Source: Chamaea fasciata
Taxonomy: Eukaryota; Chordata; Aves; Passeriformes; Sylviidae
Reading direction: 5' to 3'
NCBI GenBank assembly: GCA_029207755.1
Contig: JARCOQ010000003.1
Location: 45,652,144 to 45,716,143 of the forward strand
Length of the DNA: 64,000 bases
Part shown: positions 48,061 through 61,100 of the stretch, piece by piece
Position numbering within the stretch: the first letter of the stretch is position 1
How the letters are laid out: each line of letters starts with the position of its first letter
The notes under the pieces: generated by a model
The model's database searches: none
What the model was told of the DNA's origin: nothing
The model's input: the letters and a program-made list of their open reading frames with translations, nothing else
Made by a program: the position numbers and the translations under genes

Positions 48061-50484
48061 TGATCAAGAAACCAGTATCTATTTATCCATCACTTCAGAC
48101 TTTGTCCAATACACAGATTTTGCTTTCATGAGAATATCAGTAGTTAATGTTCTGCTCTGTTTTAACCTGAAGAACAGCAATTATAACTCAGTTTGAACGC
48201 CTTGTATTTTAGTTTCCTCATCCACTTGAAACTCAACAATATGGTCATCCTTACACTTGACCTGACATACATATTTCACTCACAAAATTTAATCTTCTCC
48301 TGTGGCAAAGACTCTTCATTCACAAGGCATTAACTGTGGGGTTCAGGCTTTGAACATACGCCCTTTTATTTCTTAGGAAAGCTTGTTGGGTGTTATTGCT
48401 GGATTTGTCTTGAAAGTCTTTCAATCTGTAGATCTATTTAGTATTTTTTCCTCAAAACTCATTCTATTCTCTTATTTTGCAGAATCAGTGTTTTCCCCCT
48501 GCCAGTGATTAATAGATGTGTCTTTGTGGTGTTAGCAGTCTCCTCAACTTAACTGCCTAATCGAAAATTCCTTAATACATTGGGATATCTTCTTTCACAT
48601 CTTTTTGAATTTCTTCAGCAAGCCTTAGATTTTTTTTATCAAAGTGTAGAATAAAACCAAACTACAATAATATCTTTGCAATTATATCTTCTAACTGAGA
48701 TATTTCTTGAAAAGAATCAGTTATTTGAGGCTGACTACAGGTTTGAGGTGGCTGATATGCAGATCCTTAGGCATATCAAAAAAGTATTTTGCAAAAAGTT
48801 CTGCAAGAAAAGGTGATGAGTTTCAGATACTTTAATTCAAACAAGAGTATATGAACTATATTTGAATGGCTGTGGAACTACATTCAGAGATTGTCAGTGA
48901 CTGTGAAAAAACATCTGAATTTATATGTTGTAGCTGTAGATTTTAAAGATAATTTTATTGAGTCCCCAGCAAACTGAGTTTTAATTTAAGAGTTATAAAG
49001 ATATTATATTGTTACATATTCAATGCAGTGTTAATGACAATGTACTTCAAAGACAACTTTGGAATTAGAATTAATGCTTCTTTTCAAAAAATATTGTTCT
49101 ATCCCATAGGTGGAAACAAAAAAAAGTAAAGGCATTGAGCAATCTTAGGAAAAGGAAGTTCAGTATAGTAGTTTCTTACTCATCTATCTTTTCTAAGGCT
49201 ATTGAGCTAAACAGAAGTATGAGAATAAAAGGAAAACAACGCAAAACACACAGGAGTTACAGTTTTGTTTGCTTGTTTTATTTTTCACAACAGAGATTTG
49301 CCAGGGAGTTTGTGACTGATAAGATCCTTATCTAGTCTCCCAAAGGGCACACTCAATGGATGGCTAGATTACACTGAGATGCAAAAGTTACAAGTAGAAC
49401 ATTTAAGAAGTATCAACTCTTATGCCTAAAGGTTTGTATCCAAGTTTATTAGATTTTGAAGGAAATGTAATGTGGGGGCATATGTTCATGCATCATTGGT
49501 TTAGTCTTCCCATAAAGCTTTTAGTACAAACCTCTAGAAATGGGAGATTGGATTGGATAAGTTGAGTTGGAAACTCTGTGACAGTTTCCTCAATATATGG
49601 TCATACTATAGTAGCTGGCTAAGTCTGAATTTGCTGTACTACTTGATACAGCAACAAAATTTTCAGTGAATGTATTAGAGAAATTACTTGCCTCTACTTG
49701 TCAGAAATAAATATTTCTTTCATTTACAAGGGCCTTGTTTTATGGGATGTGTTTTAACTGAGCAGTAAGTGAGTGCTTGCCATTCTGCTCACATCAGTAG
49801 CTGCACTGGAAGGTGAAAATCTTGTTTCTACTTACTATGATGATTCAGTTTCTAGAAGACCTCTTTCCACATCAGTCATTTATTATGCATGTTTCAGTAA
49901 CAACAGATGAATGAAATGGAGGTTTACAATATTGGGATAGGAAGTCAGAGTGCAAATAGAGCCAAGCACTCTTCACCTACCTGTTGGGCAAAGTATGTGA
50001 CAATTCAGTCACCTCTGCCTCAAACTGTAATTCTTCTGAAGCTGATGTCTTCGAAAGCAGGTGTTCTTCCACCTAGTAAATGGGCTCAAGGAGAAGTCTG
50101 AGTAATGGGCTGGAATGTCATGTCCTCAGACATAAGATTTATTTTCACCTGTATTTGCAAAGAAATACATTTAAGACATTTTAACTTTTTATTTAGAGAA
50201 CTTTGAAAATACATTGAAAAAAGAGTATGCCGGGAAATAGACTAATAGCTTTTCCTCCAAAATAGCCCATGTATATTCAATGTGTATAATTAAACTGAGA
50301 TTATAGTATATTTATTACATTGTAATGGAAGTGCCATGATGTTTTAACTTATAAAAGTTAGAGATAGTAAGCTTCAAGAGTACTCAAGTTTCTCCAGCAG
50401 TAGTCCATGCAGCAGAATTCTCTTCCTGCAGTGATCTGCAGTGCAGCTACTAACTGTGCCAGCACTGAAGTGTGATGATTTGAT
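48061..50484. other. Unique AT-rich noncoding DNA, nothing recognised
   Basis: No gene or repeat family recognised. Open frames are 66 codons or fewer. Confidence 0.5.
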
Positions 50485-50970
50485 TTAGAACCAGGCACTG
50501 TGCCTTTTAGATAACTGGAAGCCACACAATTTACTTACCAATCTATCAGTCTTGTCACTGGTGAGGCATATGGTGACTGAATAATGTTTGAGGGCTTTCT
50601 TCCAGATGTGAAGAATAGAAACCTTAGAAGTGTCAGCCCGTAGCACAAAAGGAAGTCCCAGGGGACAGTGGAGCTGGCTGGCTGGACAACTGGACAGAGG
50701 GTCATCTTTTTTTAATAATGACAATAAAATAAATAAAGTTCCCTCGTAACAGATGGCCCAATGTGAGAACTGTGTAACTTCTTGCTTACCAAGATGCTGT
50801 ACTGCAGAAAAGAATCCTACCTCCATTCTAAAAATGATGCTGAGAAAAAAAGGAAAATCAGAAAATACATCCCTTTTAAATATGAGCAAGAAAAAAAAAG
50901 GCCCACCAGCCTCTGATAAAACCTGATATTTTAGATATACAGAAAAAACAATAAAAAATACTTTTCTCAT
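50485..50970 (-). other. 161-codon open frame with splice-like signals, unassigned
   Basis: This minus-strand frame has no recognised family. Within it, an acceptor-like polypyrimidine-TGCAG ends at 50802 and a strong donor-like G/GTAAGTAA lies at 50538, outlining a possible 263-bp exon (50539-50801). The peptide is hydrophobic in its first third (FFFLLIF-type) and otherwise plain. Hypotheses are chance, a noncoding-RNA exon, or an exon of an unrecognised gene. I do not call it a gene. Confidence 0.15.
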
Positions 50971-51222
50971 GGTACTATAAATGTTTGGAACGTTTTATAG
51001 AGACAGGAACAAAACTGACACAACATGACAATGCTTCTTAGAATAATCTGCTTTAAAATAAATTCTCACTACTGATAATAACATACTATGTTTTCTTTCT
51101 GATCCTATAACATTTTTTTCAAGATTTTACTGAAACAAAAAGTAGTGTATAAAGATTTCAAAATATTTTACTTATAAATAGATAGCCTTGACTGACAATG
51201 TATTATATTATTCATGAAAGTT

Positions 51223-51233
51223 GGGGGGGGGGG
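51223..51233. repeat. Poly-G run (G11)
   Basis: Eleven uninterrupted G in AT-rich surroundings. Prone to length errors. Confidence 0.85.
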
Positions 51234-52994
51234 AAAGGAATTTTTCTACATTTAGACTACAATTAAGATTTCTTATATAAGCAGTTGCTAAATTACTGTT
51301 ACAGATCTTTTGTGATATTATAGCACTACTATTTATACCACAATGTTAATGTCCAACAAGTGAAAAATTAAATAAGATGTTGAAGAGAACACAGCAAAAG
51401 GTTTTGCCTTTTAGGAAATAATACAATTTTGAATTTCCTAATCAAAACTGCTTCTGTTGCAAACATATGCAAAGCAGGAATTAAGGCATGACAATAAAAT
51501 TCAACACTTAATGAGTCATTAAGAATGGGCACATTACAAATGATAAATTCCAAAGACAACTACAAATGTGTTGGTACAACAGGAGACTAATGGTAGGACT
51601 CAGAATATGAGTTAAAGAAGTCCTTCTAAATGCCTTACAAAAGGATGTATGTAAATCATAAACTTTTGTTTCTTTAATTTATGAGCTTCTCTGCACTGCA
51701 TTAGGAAGCAGATGTCAGTTGTAGAAGTAAGGCTGTGGTAGCAGTAAGGATCAAGTGATGTGAGGAGGGCAACATTTCTGAAGAAAATTTTATCTCCTGG
51801 ATAGGAGATAAAAGATGAAAGAGGGGAAGAAAACTGTCGCCCTGATTCTTTAGCCTTCTGATGACTGTTTACATGTTTCTAGTGGAGTCTCTCACAAATG
51901 TAAAATAAACAAGTTGATTGTTTTCATTCCAGTCTGTGATGGACTGGTGAACTGACCACTAGGGTCAGAAAGGTGTTCCTCTCATCTACCAATCTTTGAT
52001 CAAACTCCAAATCCTATTTAAATCCCAAATAATAATAAATTTTTCTCTTTCTCTACTCACCTCTGAACCTGAGTGAGTGTAGTTCTTTTGTGTCCCTACC
52101 AGTGACAGAAAACAAGAAACAAAAATGAAAAAATATGATGGCATATTTCTTCATTAATTTCTCCTATATCTTTCAAACAGTTTAATTCCTGCAATTTTTT
52201 CAGCCAAGCTAGCAAAGAGATATGTCCTTTCCTTATGAATCTTTCTCCTCCATTTTTACTTAATTCATAGAGTGTTTTTTATCTCCTTTTTCCTTGCCTG
52301 TGTTGTTGAAGAGAAGAATTCTGAAAAGCAATTGTGAAGTCAATTTTAGTGATAATGATATGCTTCATTGTACAAAACAGTTGAACAGTCACATGATTTT
52401 GAAGAGTGACAACTGAATAAGACTTTTTCAACAAAACCCAAAACATAACTAATCAAGTCTCCCTGAAATTCTATGATCATTTTTCACTTTAAACACAGAA
52501 GATAATTTCATGGATAATATTCAAATGTTTATTTTATTCAGGTGTTTTGATTGCAATTTAATTTTATTATATTTTATTAGATCCCTGGAAACTCATCAAA
52601 CTCTTGATTATGAGGTATGTCTGTGCCATAAATATATGGAAAAAGAAGGAAAGAGATCCTCCTGTTATACTGAAGAGTAAACTTTTCTCCATAATTCTTT
52701 CCTCATATTTGACAGTCTGAGAAGACCAGATGATCACTCCATTCTAATGTCTGAGCCTAACATTTAAGCTGGGAAAATTTTATGTGAAAAACTGTCATTA
52801 TGGAAATTTAACATTTTGTGAAATCTTCTCTCAAAGACCACAAAAAGCACAAAGTCCATGGTGGCCTCCAGAAGAGATGAATTTAAACAAATGCAACTCT
52901 ATGTAGATTTAGAATTGGACTGAAAGTCTAGTCAGACATCAATGTACATTATCATAATGTCTCAGTGCCCTAATATATTCTTCATATAATTTTT

Positions 52995-53020
52995 AAATTA
53001 AATTAAATTAAATTAAATTA
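52995..53020. repeat. (AAATT)n pentanucleotide microsatellite
   Basis: About five perfect AAATT units ending AAATTA. Confidence 0.95.
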
Positions 53021-55520
53021 TGGATTGAGGTTTGCATTATACGTTTTCCTTTCCCTAACTTATGTCAGCATTCAAACCAATTTTTCTAGACTGTATGTTT
53101 CATTATTTTGCTGTTGAAAAGTAGGTGAGTGTGAGCAACCAAGCAGTAAATAAAATGATCAGCGTACAATTATTATCCTTTTAAAATAAAGTTCTTGGAC
53201 ATGCAAAAGTAGCAAAACAGAGAAATTAGTAAATTGGGGAAAAATTATAAAAGCAGTATTTACTTAATCAGAGTAAATATTTATCATTCATTGTAAGTGA
53301 TATCATTCCTCATTACTTGTCATCATTTCTGATTTACCTTCTTTCCTCTTTCATTTCATTTTTTAAATATCCTTACTGAGAATCAAGGAGCAGAACTGCT
53401 TTCAGTACTCAACATGTGGGCACATATATGGACATTTTCCTAATTTTTTAAATGGCTTTCCTAAAAATTCCTAACATTTTAACTTTTGAAAACTACTGGA
53501 AATGCAGAGGCCTTACTAAAAGGTCTTAAATCAGGTTGTGTTATGACTATGACATCTCTTTATATGCAGAGAAAATGGGAAGGGTGTATATTGATGTAGG
53601 GAAGTGCACATTTTATTTTAACATTTTATTTTTGGCTGTGAAATACAAATGGGGAGAAAATTAATAGAAAAATGTAGTCTGCTTTTTCTCCACTCTAAAT
53701 GACTGCTTTTAATTTAACCCATTTAATTATTTTTCTTGGAAATATGGTAGTTTTCTAATAAAACATACAAAGTATTAAAAAAAGGCTAAGAAAAAAAATA
53801 AAGCAAATAAACTTTTACAACCTGGCAGCTGTTTTTCACTCGGTTATTGGGAAATTAAGAACAAAGGAATATTCTGCTATGTGGCTTCAGATTAATTCTT
53901 TAGGTAAAGTATGCAGCAAAAAAAGAGAGAGCATATAACCATTTAAAATACAGAAAACTCCAGATAAGAAGATACTTTTTGCTATACATATGCACACCTC
54001 AGAATAATCAGAAATTAAGGATTTATACTGAATGTATTGAAAGAACCTAATTCACCTGAGATTTATGAACTCAGGGCAGGTCTTGTCCCAGATGAGTCAT
54101 TTGTGAGGATATGGTGAAGGAAGAAGTTTTGGCTACCATTTTCTTACTAATGGTAGCTCCAGAAAGAAGCACTGGAAGAATAATCAGAAGATAAATGACT
54201 TTTCTACCTCAAAACTAGCACTAAATCAAGAGCAATCCCAGGTTGTTGGGTCCAGGCCTCCAATAACTGAAGCAACCACCTAATACAAATGTGTTGCTGT
54301 TAGATACAGGTTGGTATGAAATGGCTGTCCCATTTCAAGCATCCAACCAAAGGGAGTTTGGAATTCTGCAGTAGCCTAGTTTTTGAGTTTATACTGCCAA
54401 TATTTCTCTTATAACTGTCCTGTAGTACTCAATGATCCTCCAAATACATGGATTTCTATATCAGCACAAGTGAGAAACACTGATGAAGAGAATTCGCTCT
54501 TTTTCTAGCACAGTTTAGTTTGTGGAGTGGAAGGTAAAAATTAGGATCTAACTGCAAACAGTGAAACATATTTTAGCAATGCATGATGAATATTGTGTTG
54601 GCTGTGTTTTCCTCTACCTCACTTGTTTCTTCAATGGGAACATCTGGAAAGTCAGCTAAGCTTCCGTGTGGATTTTACCTCAGGGTGAGATTAAAAAGAA
54701 CAGAAAATATGGTTTACTTTAAAGCTCTTGGTTCTCCTGGAACTCTACAGTAAAGAGCAAATTGTGCACCAAGGGCAAAAACCAAGCACTTGCATGGGGA
54801 AAAGAAGAGATGAATACCTACTAAAGAAACCAGTAATAACAATTATCTGTTCAGAAATTGTGTATATCAGTGCATACCTTTTCCTTATTACCTCTCAGAA
54901 GACTTTCAGAAAGGTTTTACTTCTATCCCAACCTCTTAAATTGTCAACATTTACAAATGAGTTTCATTTCTGGCAAAAAACTCAGGAACTTGGGTCCAGA
55001 CATTTTTTCTGTCCTGTGGTGAAACCAGCTAAACAAACTTGATTGTGATGGCACTGTACCCACAATCACCTGTGTTCTTTACACATGGTTTAATGAAAGT
55101 TTTGGTGTAATGCTTGTCCACAATGAATAGTTCATTTCTTTTCATGTCTCAAGACATGTAACAAAGAAGAAAATCAGTATCACTATACAATTTTTTTGTT
55201 ACTATTGTTTGATAAGATGGTTGTCATTGACAGGGAAAAAACAGTATGCCTTCATTATGAGACAGAAGACCTTACTTTCAGCATGAGTTATAACAATTTT
55301 GTAATTATATGCTTAACAAGCAAACATGATTGAAAACCTAATCTTCCACAAATTATTTATTAGAATATGTGAATATTTTATACTGTGGCTAATTAGACAA
55401 ATTAAATATCCTCTTTATTTCCAATCTGAGAATATCTACTGAACATATTTGACACATCAGCAGAGATCAAGATAACAGAAATTGTGAGTGCTCATTAGCA
55501 GATTTCAGTTACAACAGAAT

Positions 55521-55547
55521 ATAACAGAAAAGTTATATTTCTGTTAT
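55521..55547. repeat. Small perfect inverted repeat (10-bp arms, 7-bp loop)
   Basis: ATAACAGAAA (55521-55530), spacer AGTTATA, then TTTCTGTTAT (55538-55547). A further direct copy ATAACAGAAAAG follows at 55554-55565. It could form a weak AT hairpin. The lack of a T-tract or gene context argues against a terminator. Confidence 0.7.
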
Positions 55548-58062
55548 ACTTTTATAACAGAAAAGAAAAAATGTAAACAGATTTTTTCACATCTTACTGT
55601 ATGCAAATACGCCATCTGGGTCACTAAGCTAGTTTTTCTGATGCCATTTCTGGGATGAGAGGAAGTATGGATGCATGGAAAAATATGACTGACAGGCAGA
55701 AGAGATATGTTTTGTGTTTTTCTCCACCACACATGTCCTGGAAGTTCCTTCAAAGGCCATCTGACATATTTGAGTCAAAAAATTTCCAGGTACAGTGTGA
55801 TTTTGGCCCTTAAAAGAGATGTGTGGTGGTCTGTTACAAGTGCAGATATTTAGGATGGATGTGATGGAAGACCTGTCCATGAGGACGTGCCATCTAACAG
55901 ATTTCAAGCAGCTCTGGGTAGGACAGATGCTGAAGGAAAAGTAGCAGATGGACAGGCTTTGCATCAGGGATTGGAATTTTTGGTGTGAGCCTGGGCATAA
56001 AGCAAAGGACTAAGTGCTTGACATCCTCAGTACAAGGGCAGGGTCCCTAGGGGAAAGGGGACCTTACAGTAGTGGCTTTTGGGAGCAGTCTGAGCCAAGT
56101 GGGCTCAGACCACTGTTACTGCTAAGGTTGACATGGTTAGGGTTCATAGCCTACACAGCCAGGGGAGTTCAGGCTAGAAAGCTCACCAAAAGAAGCCTAA
56201 TTCAAATGTCTTTGTATTTTAATTTATTCATTCTGTTTCCATTTAGGCAACACTAGTTTTACTAGATACCAAGACTCATTCAATGCTTGATACAAAAATG
56301 CTCAAAAAAAATTGGTAGGGTTATTTCCTCTATTTTGGTCAATAACCTAGGCAAACCCCCAAGTGTTAGCTACTTCTCATTGAGAAATAAAGAACTAAAC
56401 CATGACGCAGGCTTTGTTCGAAGTATTTGTTCAGCAGATTCTCCTCTGTGAAAAATGAGCAGGAAGAAATTCAGCTAAGTACTGCCTAATTCCAAGATCA
56501 GATTGTGTGTCCTGGTCAGGTTGCAGGTGCATATGGAGTGAGACCTTCAGGCATGTACTAATTTTTGTGTTCCCTTTTCCATCCCCTATCCACCTCCACC
56601 AGTTATTACACAGTCTGTTCCAGCTTTCATTGAAAAAAATCTTGGGAATGAATGCACTGGGAGGCACAGTGTATCTCACGTGTGAGATAGGCACAGCCTT
56701 CAACAGGTGTGTGCTCTATTTAGAGGTCAGAATTAGCAATCATCTACTGCAGAAATTGGTCCTGGCATGCTACAGCATGCATTTCAGACTAACTACAGTA
56801 TGAGCAGACGTATCTGCTCTTAATGAGACTTAGGCCTTTTAAAATGTTTTGTTTGCTAGCTTGTTTTGTTAGTTCCTTCCAGAGCCTTTAAAAATGTGGA
56901 AAGTCACAAGAAAATCAATGTTAGAGTCTGCCTAGACTTAAGTTAAAGTTTCACATACGCTTCATTTCACTAGTGTAATCCTAAAGGAATAAAGGAACAG
57001 CGATTCTTTTATCACAACACTAAAGATCAGGCAAGAAAAATTCCTTGGACAGTCAGGTGCTCCTATCTAACTGCTAAAATCAAAAACTTGTAAACCAGCT
57101 GGTGTCTTCTGTGCTCTCCTATTACAGAGTCACACCAATATGTTCCATGACAAACCTAGCTACAGTCCAGTCTCAGCTATTTCTCAGTCACTGCAGTACA
57201 ACACCATGGTCTATTGGTGTTATGACTTCCAGAAAACCTGCATCATCAGCATATCATAAATCATTCTAAGCTGTCTCTTATTGGCTGTTCCTTTTGCTGC
57301 TGGCTTCCCTGGATATTACTGCATATAGATACACTGGGTAGGAAACACTGATACATCTTCATACTATAGGCTAAGAACACTGCTTATGACTTTCACAGAG
57401 ATCTCTAAATCATGTCCTTTGGATACACACAGGGTTTACTACTGCTTCTCAGTAGCATGCTGCATTCTTTCTATTTCTAAAGATTTCAAGTGAACTTGTT
57501 GACCTTAGAGGAGCTGCATTTTCAGGAAAAACTAAGCATTTATCACAAGGGTATTTTATAAAAATATAGATGCTCATAATTAATATGCTTCTGAATAACA
57601 TCCTGAAAATATCTTACCTTGTGCAGAATATCCTACAATGACATTATCTCTAAATGTAAATACAAATTAGGAGATGGCAATAAAAACATAAATTATTGCC
57701 TTCTGTGGATATATTCATTATTGAAAATTGAGTGAGATGAAAACAAGATTCTCCTGTTTTTCATGATATACTGAAGAAACATCAATAACTGAAGGTTAAT
57801 TAATATGGATATTTCAATAAAAATTCAATAACAGAGTTTCAGAGTCAAGTACTGTGTTATCTTAATAGCAGAATCTAAAAGGTTTTTCTTTCACTGTTGA
57901 TTTGTGCATCTTCATCTCTCACATTTCCCAGCAGATTTCAAATTTTCTAGTTCATTGGCTGAACCAAAATGACACGTTATTTACTATGTATTATGCCAAC
58001 CAAAAATATTACTTGTCTGTCCGTCTAAATACCAGGTTTTTAAAGTTTTCTTTGTTTAGGTA

Positions 58063-58160
58063 TTTTTTTTTTTAAAACCAACCAACCAACAAACAAAAAA
58101 CCTCAACAAAACCAACAAAAAAAACCCAAACAACCCTACAAACAAAAAAACAAAAAAAAC
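58063..58160. repeat. T11 run joined to a G-free C/A-rich tract
   Basis: T11 at 58063-58073 is followed by 87 bp with no G and only two T (CCAACC, CAAAA and AAACCC units). It has the same character as the tract at 32.6 kb. Confidence 0.88.
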
Positions 58161-61100
58161 TTGCCCATGTATTAAGCCATTTTTAAAATTATTTCTTTCA
58201 CTGAATTATTTGCCTCAGTGACAATTTTAGAGAGAAGTGTTTGTGTTATAAAACTATTAAAGGGAATGGAAAAATTTCAACCAATTGTTTGCCTTTCGTT
58301 TCTGGAAATGAGATATTTTGAAAAAGGAGATTTGCTTATGTGCAAATATACGGTTGATGAGCTCGAAGATGAACATAGTTATAATCCAGACATAAATGAC
58401 CCAATCTGCAGATGGGCTCAGTAGCTTGGCTTTCTATTCTTTATGATGGGAAAAAAAAAATTGAGGTCTTGAAAATATTTTTGCTCTGAAGTTATTAAAG
58501 ATAGAACATAATAAATCTAAGATGCATAGGCTGCCTATGAATAAATTGAAACTAGCATATAGAACATCACTGATCAAAGGAGAGAGGCTTAAGGTAGAAA
58601 AAATGTAGTTGTTTCTACATGAATTTTTATATGTTTTGTCACTGTTATATAAAATGGATCTTGGTAAAGGATCAAGGGTCTTACTGTCCAGCACAGGGCC
58701 CTGGCCTGAAGTCTAGAACCAAGACTGAAGACCATATTCAGCAAGAGGGAATGACACATTTTCTCCAAAAGTCAGTCTTACACTGGGTGCCCTGTGTAGA
58801 GACACTGCTTCAAATATGTGAACCTGCAGGATGGCAGTTCATGTAATTTCTTTAACTCAGTGAAAAGAAGAGAAAAGTAGAGGAAAGACCTTATAAGAAA
58901 GACTTTAAGTCTCAAGTAGATTGGAGTGATCTGGATGAATCCAAATAAGCCAAAAGTTCCTCCTGGCCCTATGGTACTTTTCTTGACATACTTGATATTG
59001 AGGATCCAATCATCCAAGATGAAAGGAGTCATCTATTATGAATGCAAGACTGGTCAGCAACACAGAATAAAGTAAGACTTCAAGTATAGTACTCAAAAAG
59101 TTGGAAAAGGTCCTAATGATTACCTTTTCTACCAGGAAAGTTGAAGGGGTCATAAAAATGACAAACCTTTCTTTCTTTCTTTGGTCACAAAGGAGAAAAC
59201 ATTGCCTAGGCTTCTACCTCTCTGTCTTAGTGTGCTATTTGATTCTGCAAATAAATGGAGAGTGTTAACTGATTGGATTACCAGGTCCTCAAACATCTTT
59301 CTCTGTCGGCCTTCACTGGCATTTCATGTAAATGATCTGGGCAGGTTATCTGTGGCTGTTAAACACTTTAATTTCCTTAACGTTAAGACATCTTGTTCAG
59401 TGAATATCCTGTTGTCAGCCAGGCTTATGTAGTAGTGATGCAATCCAAGATGTTTTCTATCAGTGACACCAATTTCTTGCCCGATGCTAATCTGGATAAC
59501 TTGCTTCCTTCTGCTGTTAAAGATCCAAGTGTCACACTACCACAGTTTTAGCTCTTCCTGTCATTTACTTCTAAAGTGTCTTCTTTTATTTGTGTCCCAG
59601 TGCTGTCAACCTGCAAAAAAGCTCTTATTTTTGAATAACAGATTAGGGATGGTCAGAAAGTAGCTGCACTTCCTGATATTGAAATTACTTTCTTCATTCA
59701 ATCTTTTCCTTTCTGTCCCCACCTTAAAAAGAACATATTTTTTGCATTTTCTCTCTGATTACATGAATAATTCTTATGTTTGTGCTGACTGAAATACGAG
59801 GCTGTGTGGAAAATTTTTCTGGAAAAGCAACAAAGAAATGCCCAAGAAAAACCATCACTAGTTAAAGAATATCAGTAATAAATGCTCATGAGAGGTATCT
59901 TGGGTTTTCTTAAATGCTTTCTGGAGGGTAAGGCACATTTTAAAAAGCTAAATATTAAGGCAGAAGAGCAGTCAGGGTGTGGGAGAGGACACCGAAGCTC
60001 CAAAGTGACTTGAGTCTCCTCAAGGGGACCTTGGAAAAATCATCCATCACTGATGAACACAACCCAGCAAGCAGCCTCAACCTTGTGTCTGCTCTCTTGC
60101 ACGGGTGCAGCAAATCTGAACTTGCAGTGATGGAGTGATGTGGGGTGACTGGAGTGGCAAGTGCTGTGTAATGGGTAATAGAAAGGAGAATAGATTTATG
60201 TGAAATTGAGGCAGAGAGAATTACAACGAAATGAAATTGTCTTGACCTTTTACTGTTTCACAACAACTGGCTTAATCAACAACCTCTGACATCTTACTTA
60301 AAAATCAGACCTTTCTTTTTACCTTAAAGTAGGAAAAGATTGAAATGCAGTTACAGTCATACTTCGTGTATAACTGAATTTCCTCATGACTGCCAAATGA
60401 TTTTGCAGTTCTGAAAAGAAATGGCCTGTGCTTACCCTTCTTTTAGCTGAATACTGCCTATGAATGTCTCCAACACCAAGGTCTTTTTTCTATGAAAGAT
60501 TATTTCAAGTTTTATCAGCTTCCTGAAACCCAGAGAGATGAAATCTCCTAAGTATATTTTTCCTGTGCTCTAAATTGCTGACTGTTGTAGATTGAATATG
60601 GTGGCAACAGCATGTGGCTAATTATTCCTCAGCTCAAGTTTTGATTTTCCAAGGCTTGCAGAGTGACCCCTGGAAGGACAGCAATTTTGGAGGGGCTAGA
60701 CTCAAACTTGATTTAACTCAGACTTTCTCCAGCAACTGCAATTAGCATTTCCTGGGATCTGCTTTCAGTTCTCCTCTAGGTGGGCAGCACCTACCTTACA
60801 GGGTGTTGTGAATGCCCCTGATGTTCCATGGCTTATTTTTGGTTTTATGTCATGCATTGGGTTTATGTATCTTAGGTTTCTCTGGTATAAATTGGCACAA
60901 ATCCTGGGTCTTTCAGTCTAATTCATGGTGTCTGTCTCCTTATCTGTCACCTTTGGTGAACAGGACCCAGCTGCCCCTGCCTTCCTAAAATCAGCTCTGC
61001 TCATCAGAAATGAGAAATGTCTCAAAACTGTTGCAATCCTTTGTGAGTTGCACTCTTATGTTCAAAGACAAGCACATACTACATGAAGTGGAATTTTTAA

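Larger units (their letters stand above)
50971..58062. other. Unique AT-rich noncoding DNA with simple repeats
   Basis: Contains G11 (51223-51233), an (AAATT)n repeat (52995-53020) and a small inverted repeat (55521-55547). No gene, RNA or transposon family recognised. Open frames are 111 codons or fewer and featureless. Confidence 0.5.

Noticed and set aside
55521..55565. Hairpin-like inverted repeat as a transcription terminator or RNA gene
   Set aside because: The arms are AT-only weak pairs with no T-tract or gene upstream, so it is kept only as a small inverted repeat.
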